Position numbers and translations under genes: made by a program. A stretch of 13,081 bases of DNA from Candidatus Scatoplasma merdavium (GTDB taxonomy: Bacteria; Bacillota_I; Bacilli_A; RFN20; CAG-288): positions 1 to 13,081 of the forward strand of contig JADING010000091.1 of NCBI GenBank assembly GCA_017694135.1. Reading direction: 5' to 3'. This document shows positions 8,079-13,081 of this stretch, piece after piece (position 1 is the first letter of the stretch; each line of letters starts with the position of its first letter). The notes under the pieces were generated by a model, which saw only the letters and a program-made list of their open reading frames with translations, made no database searches and had not been told where the DNA came from.

Positions 8079-8718
8079 AGGAATCATCTTTGATTTAGAT
8101 GGAACCAGTTTAAACACCGATATTTACGTCGTTTTAAATTACATTAATCTCTTTGAAAAATTCTGCCCAGAAAGGCTCATTTCTTTAAAGGAGCTCGCTT
8201 ATCTTTCTGGTCCTTCTTTAACCTGGGGATTAGATACTTACTTTTACGGCTTAGACAGAGAGAAAATCATGAAGGAGTATCTTTCTTGGGCGGAAGAAAA
8301 TGCTGTTAGATACACTTTGATGTATCCGCGGGAAAGAGAAGCTTTTGAGTATTTTAAAAAAGAGAACCTGAAAATCGGGTTGGTCACTAACAAGATAAAA
8401 AGCGGAGTTGAACGTTGCTTGACGGCTTTTGATTTAAAGAAATATTTCAATTCTGTTTTTTACTATGAAAGAACTTCTAAGCATAAGCCAGACCCTGAAC
8501 CTATCCTTTGTTGTATAAAAGAATTAGGGCTGTCAAAAGACGAGGTTATTTACGTCGGTGATGACAAGGTCGATATCCAAGCTGGGAAAGCTGCGGGAGT
8601 GAAAGTTTGCTTAGTTAAATTCGGTTTGAAAGAAGTCTCTAACGAAGATGACAGCGATTATAAAGTCACTTCTTACGATGAGCTTTCAGAACTCGTTTCC
8701 CGCTTGATTAAGGAGTAA
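8071..8718 (+). CDS. ppaX: HAD-family phosphatase, probable pyrophosphatase PpaX
   Basis: Soluble HAD hydrolase of 215 residues with all four catalytic motifs: DLDGT with nucleophile Asp8 and Asp10, Thr106 in LVTNK, Lys139 in KHKPDPEP, and acidic motif GDDKVD at 163-168. A helical cap lies between motifs I and II, as in the phosphoglycolate phosphatase/PpaX subfamily. The assignment to PpaX rests mainly on position: in Bacillus subtilis the hprK-lgt-ppaX order is conserved, and PpaX hydrolyses the PPi produced when HprK dephosphorylates Ser-P-HPr. The residue after DLDGT is Ser, where PpaX and Gph usually have Leu/Val. The gene overlaps lgt by 8 nt. HAD membership is certain; the substrate is inferred and could be another small phosphoester. 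Confidence 0.8.
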   Translation: MVKGIIFDLDGTSLNTDIYVVLNYINLFEKFCPERLISLKELAYLSGPSLTWGLDTYFYGLDREKIMKEYLSWAEENAVRYTLMYPREREAFEYFKKENLKIGLVTNKIKSGVERCLTAFDLKKYFNSVFYYERTSKHKPDPEPILCCIKELGLSKDEVIYVGDDKVDIQAGKAAGVKVCLVKFGLKEVSNEDDSDYKVTSYDELSELVSRLIKE

Positions 8719-8720
8719 TT

Positions 8721-9623
8721 ATGGAAAGAAAGTGCGATTGTTTAGTTGTTGGATTAGGTCCGGCTGGTGTTAGTGCTTGCATTTATTTAAAACGTTCATC
8801 TGTCGATGTTTTAGGAATTGATAAAGGCGAGATTGGCGGGAAGTTGAATTCGATTAAAGAAATTGAGAATTACCCTTCTTATATTGGAAGTGGAGAAGAG
8901 CTCGCTAAGAAGATGAAGGATCAAATAGACGAGTTGAATGTCCCTTATATCAAAGGCAAGGTCTCAACCATCAATCAAGAAGATGACGGTTTCTTAGTTA
9001 TGACTTCCGAAGGGGATATAAAAGCTAAGTCCGTTATTGTTTCTAGCGGCATATTGGAAAAACCTTACAAGGTCATTGGCTCTGACAGCTATTTTGGAAA
9101 CGGAATATCCCGTTGCGCTGAATGCGATGCGGCTTTTTACAAAAACAAACCGGTTGGAGTATATATCGAAGATGAACACGGGGTGAAAGAAGCTATTTAC
9201 TTATCCGATATTGTTGAAAGTGTTTATCTTGTAGTTAAAGCGGATTATTCTTCTTTTTCAGTTGAAATAAGAGAAAAGGTTGCTCAAAAGAACAATATCA
9301 GCGTCTATTCTAACTGCGAAATTGTTGACTCTAAAGGCGCTCGCCATATTGAGCAAATCGTTTTATCTAACGGTGAAACTTTGAAAGTTGATGGTTTGTT
9401 CTTGTTTATTGGCGCGAGTCCAATCTCGGATTTCTTAGGTTATTTAGATGTCATAGACGCCAAAGGTTTTATCAAAGTTGATCAGAATATGAAGACTTCA
9501 GTACCGGGCTTTTTTGCGGCAGGGGATATTTCTAATACTAATCTTCGCCAGGTAGTAAGCGCGGTTTCAGATGGGGCTAAGGCGGCGATATCTGCTAGGG
9601 CATACTTAAAGACATTAAAATGA
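8721..9623 (+). CDS. Thioredoxin-reductase-like FAD protein (TrxB homologue) lacking NADPH-binding motifs
   Basis: Flavoprotein disulfide reductase of 300 residues in the low-molecular-weight thioredoxin reductase fold. FAD-binding GLGPAG is at 11-16, the redox CAEC is at 132-135 with normal spacing, and the C-terminal FAD motif FAAGDI at 265-270 is followed by the RQVVSAVSDG stretch. In the NADPH domain, where a TrxB has GGGxSAxEEA and later HRRxxxRA, this protein has YIEDEHGVKEA (149-159) and VVKADYSSFS (171-180), so the glycine Rossmann motif and the 2'-phosphate-binding arginines are both gone. It may therefore take electrons from another donor, as ferredoxin-dependent flavin thioredoxin reductases do. 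Start: AAGGAG at 8710-8715, 5 nt before the ATG, supports position 8721. It lies 2 nt after the phosphatase gene and overlaps whiA by 4 nt. The family is certain; the electron donor is unknown. Confidence 0.88.
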   Translation: MERKCDCLVVGLGPAGVSACIYLKRSSVDVLGIDKGEIGGKLNSIKEIENYPSYIGSGEELAKKMKDQIDELNVPYIKGKVSTINQEDDGFLVMTSEGDIKAKSVIVSSGILEKPYKVIGSDSYFGNGISRCAECDAAFYKNKPVGVYIEDEHGVKEAIYLSDIVESVYLVVKADYSSFSVEIREKVAQKNNISVYSNCEIVDSKGARHIEQIVLSNGETLKVDGLFLFIGASPISDFLGYLDVIDAKGFIKVDQNMKTSVPGFFAAGDISNTNLRQVVSAVSDGAKAAISARAYLKTLK

Positions 9624-10579
9624 GCAAAAGTTCAACTCACCCCTCTTTTTCTAAAAGAATCAAAGATGAACTGTGTTTGAATTCTTATACGGAAGAAGAG
9701 AAACACGGGATCCTTTCTTCTTACGCTAGAAGCGTAGGATCTTTGTCTATTACTCCGCAGTTTTGTTTGAATCTTGCTTCTTCTTCTGCCACGGTGTCCC
9801 GCTTTGTTTTTAATCTTTTCAAAGAACTCTATGGGGTGGAAGTAAAGATAGATTACACTAAGCAGCTTCGATTGGATAAAAATGTCATTTATCACATTCA
9901 CATTGAAAAGAATGTCGAAGAGATTTTAAAAGATTTGGAACTCAATCCGATCGATAACATAAAACCTGTTCGCAATTTAGATAGCAAGCATTTTCGCGGA
10001 TATGTAATTGGGGCTTTTTTAGCTAGCGGATTGGTTTCTGATCCTAATTTGCCTTCTTATTTTTGCGAATTGAGCTTTGACGAAGAAAGTGAAGCCAAGG
10101 CAGTCTTGAAAGGATTGCTGAATTTCCGCTCGGTTGATTCTATGGCTTTTAAGCTGATTAAAAGGCGCAATAAATACGTCCTTTATCTCAAGCGGTCAGA
10201 TCAAATTTCAATGTTCTTATCTTACATTGGTGCTCAGCAAATGATGTTTGAATTTGAAAACTCCCGCTTAGAGAAGGACTATTTTAACAATGAAAACCGC
10301 TTGACTATTTGCGCTCAGGCTAACTATTCTCGCGCTCTGAAGAACGGAGAGGAGAATTTGGAAGATATTGCGCTTTTAGAAAAGTATTGCGGCGCTTCTT
10401 ATTTCAACCAGAAGATGAAAGAAGTTGCCGAAGCTAGAAAGAAGCTGAAAGACGCTTCTTACCAAGAACTAGCTAATTATTTAAACGAGAAGGGAATTTA
10501 CGTTTCTCGCTCTGGTGTGGCGCGCATTTTTAAAAAGTTTCAAGAAGACGCTAAGAGATTTAAAAACAGCGATGATTAA
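9620..10579 (+). CDS. whiA: WhiA family DNA-binding regulator
   Basis: Sporulation/cell-division regulator conserved in Gram-positive bacteria, with an N-terminal LAGLIDADG-homing-endonuclease-like fold and a C-terminal helix-turn-helix. The protein is 319 residues, normal for the family. Matching regions are the N-terminal SFSKRIKDEL (9-18), the RGYVIGAFLASGLVSDP stretch (126-142), the LSYIGAQQMMFEFENSR segment (200-216) and a C-terminal HTH of about 278-310 (ELANYLNEKG, SRSGVARIFKK). In many Firmicutes whiA follows rapZ and glmR (yvcJ-yvcK); here both are absent and whiA directly follows the thioredoxin-reductase homologue with an ATGA overlap, so translation is probably coupled. No strong terminator is seen after it; the flank becomes non-coding and decayed. 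Confidence 0.95.
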   Translation: MSKSSTHPSFSKRIKDELCLNSYTEEEKHGILSSYARSVGSLSITPQFCLNLASSSATVSRFVFNLFKELYGVEVKIDYTKQLRLDKNVIYHIHIEKNVEEILKDLELNPIDNIKPVRNLDSKHFRGYVIGAFLASGLVSDPNLPSYFCELSFDEESEAKAVLKGLLNFRSVDSMAFKLIKRRNKYVLYLKRSDQISMFLSYIGAQQMMFEFENSRLEKDYFNNENRLTICAQANYSRALKNGEENLEDIALLEKYCGASYFNQKMKEVAEARKKLKDASYQELANYLNEKGIYVSRSGVARIFKKFQEDAKRFKNSDD

Positions 10580-10739
10580 TTCTTTTTATCAATCGTTTTT
10601 GAATAAGAAAATATAATACATCTCTTTTTAATTTTAGTAAGCCTACGATGTGGAAAGGCATAAAGAAAGTAATGGTTTGATACGCTAGAAATAGCTAATC
10701 AAGACCTTTTTGTATCAAAATTAGGGAAATTTACCAATT
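10580..10739 (+). other. Non-coding interval after whiA
   Basis: No gene with family resemblance and no convincing ribosome site is seen. A TATAAT lies at 10612-10617 without a -35 partner. Short open stretches, such as one from 10673 that ends shortly after 10755, do not resemble anything I recognise. The interval probably belongs to the same decayed insertion as the truncated gene that follows. Confidence 0.5.
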
Positions 10740-11306
10740 TTGAATGCAATTTGTCATGCTGACTATAGTTTTCCATTTAATATTAAAATTGAATTTTTCC
10801 CTATGTATTGTAGGATTTTTAATCCTGGTTCCATATACAAATATACTTTGGAAGAAGTTTTGGCTGGCCAGCAATCCTTTAGGAATCCAGGAGTTGTACG
10901 AATTTTATACATGTTAGGTTTTATTGAAAATTATGGTAGCGGGTTGCCAAGAATTATTGGCGCGTACGATAAATCTGCCTCAAAAGCTGAACTTCTCAAT
11001 ATGGAGCACTGTTTCATTGTGAATCTTCCTAATCTAAACCCTATAGATACTACCGGATTAGGGTTTGAACCTCAAAATGAACCTCAAAATGAACCTCAAA
11101 ATGAACCTCAAAAGGATGAATTGCAAAAAAGTATCATAGAATTAATTAAAGGCAACCCTAAAATCACAAGAAAAGAAATGTCTACCATATTGAATAAATC
11201 AATAAGCACAATTTTCAGAATTTTAAAAGATAATCCTCATATTAAATATGTAGGTTCGTCAAAAAACGGCCATTGGGAAATTGTTGAGAAAGAAAAGAAA
11301 GACTAA
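10740..11306 (+). pseudogene. 3' remnant of an AlbA_2/HATPase_c_4 (RecG-like) transcriptional regulator
   Basis: An open frame of 188 codons that matches only the C-terminal half of the COG2865-type proteins often annotated as ATP-dependent DNA helicase RecG-like. Residues 1-95 resemble the HATPase_c_4 domain: NAICHADYS, then IFNPGS, a SFRNPGVVRILYMLGFIENYGSG segment and RIIGAY. Residues 109-125 are a linker of EPQN repeats, and residues 130-182 look like a winged helix-turn-helix (ITRKEMSTILNKSISTIFRIL). The N-terminal AlbA_2 domain and the beginning of the ATPase-like domain are missing, and a stop at 10722-10724 closes the frame only 15 nt upstream of the TTG that would have to be the start. 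I therefore treat it as a 5'-truncated gene. A short expressed protein starting at TTG 10740, behind a weak AGGGA, cannot be excluded. Codon use looks more AT-rich than in the housekeeping neighbours. Confidence 0.75.
11067..11114 (+). repeat. 12-bp tandem repeat, four copies
   Basis: The unit GAACCTCAAAAT occurs at 11067, 11079 and 11091, with a fourth copy at 11103 that ends in G. It encodes three EPQN and one EPQK in the linker between the HATPase-like and winged-helix parts. Because 12 is a multiple of three, copy-number change alters linker length but not frame. Similar short repeats are common in the linkers of this protein family. Confidence 0.97.
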
Positions 11307-11452
11307 CATTTAATAAGTTATTTATTTATGCCATGCTAGTGAAATTTGGTGGGGCTTTTCTTATGGTTCTAAATAGAAGCTTTGGCTTCCTTTTGAAAGT
11401 AGAGGAGCTGAAGTCTATGACAAATGCGGGATTTTAAAGATATATGAATTAA

Positions 11453-11533
11453 AAGAGCAGATTCAAAACTAAAAGGGAAGCAGCAAATGCTAGAAAAGCT
11501 GATGAAGAAAGGTATTTTGGTAAATATAGGTAA
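11453..11533 (+). pseudogene. Possible C-terminal remnant of an AP2-domain protein
   Basis: Between stop codons at 11450 and 11531 the frame encodes a 26-residue piece containing FKTKREAANARK and then ERYFGKYR. This closely follows the end of bacterial and phage AP2 DNA-binding domains (pattern FxTxEEAxxARKxAExKYFGEY), which occur in HNH homing endonucleases and mobile-element proteins. The rest of the domain is not in frame upstream, so this would be a decayed 3' end. The similarity is recalled from memory and the piece is short. Confidence 0.4.
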
Positions 11534-11648
11534 GTGAGGCTATAGTAATAAACACCTTGTGTATGGGTTGCAAAGTTATTAAGGGTGTTGCATCTTGTAA
11601 ATAGGGGTCGCAAGGGCATCACAATGGGTATACTTTGCTAGGTTTTTA

Positions 11649-11664
11649 CGCGAGTTAAATCGCG
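11649..11664. repeat. Inverted repeat CGCGA-N6-TCGCG upstream of the gap promoter
   Basis: A perfect 5-bp GC-rich inverted repeat in an AT-rich region, ending 20 nt before the gap -35 box. It is followed by GTAACCCC and a T-rich run, so it could be part of a weak terminator for anything transcribed from upstream, or a regulator-binding site for gap. Neither is proven. Confidence 0.35.
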
Positions 11665-11684
11665 ATGTAACCCCTTTCTTTTAG

Positions 11685-11713
11685 TTGTTAAAGAAGTGTA
11701 ACTCAGCTATAAT
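11685..11713 (+). promoter_or_regulatory. Promoter of gap
   Basis: TTGTTA (11685-11690) and a perfect TATAAT (11708-11713) are separated by 17 nt, a near-consensus sigma-A promoter. The predicted start near 11720 gives a 5' leader of about 23 nt that contains the AGGAGG ribosome site. Confidence 0.8.
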
Positions 11714-11726
11714 TTAAGCGTGTACA

Positions 11727-11732
11727 AGGAGG
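11727..11732 (+). promoter_or_regulatory. Consensus ribosome binding site of gap
   Basis: A perfect AGGAGG 10 nt before the ATG at 11743. It is the strongest site in the window, in keeping with high expression of a glycolytic gene, and it fixes the start. Confidence 0.85.
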
Positions 11733-11742
11733 ACATTAAATA

Positions 11743-12762
11743 ATGTCAATTAAAATTGGTATTAATGGGTTCGGCCGTATTGGTCGTCTCGCATTCCGTC
11801 GTTGCCAAGAAGAAGGCATGGAAGTCGTCGCTATCAACGATCTTTCTTCTCCGGCTAACTTAGCTTATCTTCTTAAATACGACACCGCTCACCGTACTTG
11901 GGAAGCTGAAAATATCTCTTCTTATGAAGGTGGCATCATCTATAAAGGAACTAAAATCCCTGTCTCCGCTGAAAAGAATCCGGCTGACATCGATTGGAAA
12001 GGTGCTGATATCGTCTTAGAGTGCACCGGCCGCTTCAAGAGCCAAGAAACCGCTGGCGTTCACATCCACGATTCTGTCAAGGGTGTTGTTATTTCTGCTC
12101 CGGCTTCTGATAAAGTTACTCCGACTTATGTCTATGGCGTTAACTCCGATAAGTTGACTGCTGATCAAAAGGTTATCTCTGGCGCTTCTTGCACCACTAA
12201 CTGCTTAGCTCCGATTTGCAAAGTCTTAAATGACAAGTTCGGTATCGTTGGCGGTTATATGACTACCGTTCACGCTTATACTAACGATCAAGCTACTTTG
12301 GATATCGTTAAGGAAAAAGATTTCCGCCGTGGTAGAGCTTCCGCTCAGAACATCATTCCTAATACCACTGGTGCTGCTAAGGCTATCGGTTTGGTCTTAC
12401 CTGAACTCAACGGCCGTTTACAAGGTTCGGCTGTCCGTGTTCCGGTCTTAGATGGTTCTTTAATTGATCTCCACGTTATCTTGAAGAAGGAAGTTACTAA
12501 AGAAGTTATTTCCGCTGCTATGAAGGAAGCTTCTGAAGGTGAATTGAAGGGTATCTTAGCTTACACTGAAGATAAGCTCGTCTCTTCTGATATCTTAGGA
12601 TTAACTTGCGGTGGTATGTATGATGCTACCGATACTAACGTCTTTACTGATCCGGATGGCAATCAACACGTTGATGTCTTCGGTTGGTATGACAACGAGT
12701 ACTCCTATACTTGCCAGCTTATCCGTTTGGCTAAGCACTACGCTGAAGTCCTCGGTTGCTAA
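11743..12762 (+). CDS. gap: Glyceraldehyde-3-phosphate dehydrogenase, type I, phosphorylating
   Basis: Cytosolic glycolytic enzyme that oxidises glyceraldehyde-3-phosphate with NAD+ and phosphate to 1,3-bisphosphoglycerate, the substrate of Pgk encoded next. At 339 residues it is full length. Visible features are the Rossmann motif INGFGRIGR (7-15), Asp33 in AINDL, which favours NAD+ over NADP+, the catalytic SGASCTTNC with Cys150, catalytic His177 in TVHAYTND, the RRGRASAQNIIPNTTGAAKA segment (195-214) and WYDNEYSY near the C-terminus. Codon use appears more selective than in neighbours (many GCT, GTT, AAG, ATC), as expected for a highly expressed gene. It has its own near-consensus promoter and AGGAGG site and is followed by a hairpin with a T-run before pgk. 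No cggR-type regulator gene is adjacent in this window. Confidence 0.98.
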   Translation: MSIKIGINGFGRIGRLAFRRCQEEGMEVVAINDLSSPANLAYLLKYDTAHRTWEAENISSYEGGIIYKGTKIPVSAEKNPADIDWKGADIVLECTGRFKSQETAGVHIHDSVKGVVISAPASDKVTPTYVYGVNSDKLTADQKVISGASCTTNCLAPICKVLNDKFGIVGGYMTTVHAYTNDQATLDIVKEKDFRRGRASAQNIIPNTTGAAKAIGLVLPELNGRLQGSAVRVPVLDGSLIDLHVILKKEVTKEVISAAMKEASEGELKGILAYTEDKLVSSDILGLTCGGMYDATDTNVFTDPDGNQHVDVFGWYDNEYSYTCQLIRLAKHYAEVLGC

Positions 12763-12784
12763 TTGAATCAAATTAAATCTTAAA

Positions 12785-12819
12785 ACAGCGCCCGGGGATT
12801 TCTCCGGCGCTGTTTTTTT
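12785..12819 (+). terminator. Intrinsic terminator or attenuator between gap and pgk
   Basis: ACAGCGCC (12785-12792) pairs with GGCGCTGT (12806-12813); further inner pairing of GGGGA with TCTCC is possible. A run of seven T follows at 12813-12819. It is GC-rich in an AT-rich setting, so strong. It starts 23 nt after gap and ends only 24 nt before the pgk start. Confidence 0.88.
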
Positions 12820-12842
12820 CAAAATAAAGGAGAAAATAAACG

Positions 12843-13081
12843 ATGAAAAAAATAGTTGATCAAATGAATGTCACGGGAAAGAAAGTTATCGTTAGAGTCG
12901 ATTTTAACGTCCCGATGAAAGATGATGGTTCGATTCGCGATAACAACCGTATTGTTGCCGCTCTTCCTACTATCCAAGAACTCGTTAAAAAAGGCGCGAG
13001 AGTCATTCTCATGTCTCACTTAGGAAAGATTAATTTCAAAAAGGAACCGGAAGAAATTGAAAAAGCCAAGAAGAAGAACAA
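12843..13081 (+). CDS. pgk: Phosphoglycerate kinase, 3' truncated by window edge
   Basis: Glycolytic kinase that moves phosphate from 1,3-bisphosphoglycerate to ADP. Only the first 79 codons are in the window. They show the N-domain substrate-binding signature KVIVRVDFNVP (residues 14-24), the RI segment in NNRIVAALPTI and the MSHLGK motif (59-64, counterpart of the usual SHLGRP). The ATG at 12843 is preceded by AAAGGAGA (12826-12833). It follows gap in the same direction, 80 nt downstream and across a terminator-like hairpin. Confidence 0.96.
   Translation, partial: MKKIVDQMNVTGKKVIVRVDFNVPMKDDGSIRDNNRIVAALPTIQELVKKGARVILMSHLGKINFKKEPEEIEKAKKKN

Larger units (their letters stand above)
11307..11700 (+). 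other. Non-coding, decayed interval upstream of gap
   Basis: No intact gene is seen in about 400 bases. The interval holds the possible AP2-domain remnant (11453-11533), a small inverted repeat (11649-11664) and a stretch with three GGG(T)..GCA-like words near 11565, 11583 and 11604. A 34-codon frame at 11333-11437 has no family resemblance or good ribosome site. The interval looks like degraded accessory DNA. Confidence 0.55.

Noticed and set aside
7239..10579. TGA read as tryptophan (Mycoplasma code)
   Set aside because: hprK and the flavoprotein gene both end at TGA in ATGA overlaps with the next gene at the expected protein length, so TGA is a stop.
10571..10600. Weak hairpin (ATGATT with AATCGT) plus five T after whiA as a terminator
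   Set aside because: The stem is only six AT-rich pairs with a wobble and a 13-nt loop; too weak to call.
10673..10758. Short open frame ahead of the truncated regulator (contains IANQDLFVSKLGK)
   Set aside because: Fewer than 30 codons, no start with a ribosome site and no family I recognise.
11333..11437. 34-codon frame starting MLVKFGG
   Set aside because: No ribosome site or similarity, and it lies in decayed sequence; probably chance.
11565..11613. Three GGG(T)..GCA-like words about 20 nt apart as iterons or a CRISPR-like array
   Set aside because: The words differ too much and there are no constant repeats or spacers.

Overview
The window looks like chromosomal DNA from an uncultured or little-studied low-GC member of the Bacillota (Firmicutes), probably class Bacilli or a relative near the Mollicutes. 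The evidence is the AT-rich codon use, AGGAGG-type ribosome sites, TTGTTA/TATAAT promoters, and a typical Gram-positive gene set (hprK, lgt, a ppaX-like gene, a thioredoxin-reductase homologue, whiA). TGA acts as a stop codon in hprK and in the thioredoxin-reductase homologue, so the code is the standard bacterial one and not the Mycoplasma code.

Layout: (1) 2-1738 is the 3' part of a Zn/Cd/Pb-type P1B ATPase, closed by a clear intrinsic terminator at 1761-1789. (2) 1924-3378 is a CPA2-type cation/proton antiporter with its own promoter and an unusual hairpin at the predicted 5' end of its mRNA. (3) 3434-10579 is a compact co-directional run: uvrA, hprK, lgt, a PpaX-like HAD phosphatase, a thioredoxin-reductase-like flavoprotein, whiA. 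Overlaps of 4-8 nt or near-contact at most junctions suggest translational coupling. (4) About 10580-11700 is a non-coding, decayed accessory interval. It carries the 3' half of an AlbA_2/HATPase_c_4 (RecG-like) gene with a 12-bp tandem repeat, and a probable AP2-domain remnant. (5) 11743-13081 is the glycolytic pair gap and pgk (pgk cut by the window edge), with a strong promoter before gap and a terminator-like hairpin between them.

How the genes work together: HPrK phosphorylates and dephosphorylates HPr at serine in response to glycolytic state, and a PpaX-type phosphatase would remove the pyrophosphate released. Gap and Pgk are the lower-glycolysis enzymes that this kind of control responds to. 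Lgt makes lipoproteins, WhiA is a cell-division/chromosome regulator, UvrA starts nucleotide excision repair, and the two membrane transporters at the left handle metal and monovalent-cation homeostasis.

I do not see a wholly new multi-gene system here. The points most worth a second look are: a thioredoxin-reductase homologue that keeps FAD-binding and CxxC motifs but has lost the NADPH-binding motifs; an antiporter with Asn-Asn where the family usually has the ion-binding Asp-Asp; the 5' hairpin at the antiporter promoter; an apparently leaderless uvrA; and the decayed mobile or defence-type remnants between whiA and gap.
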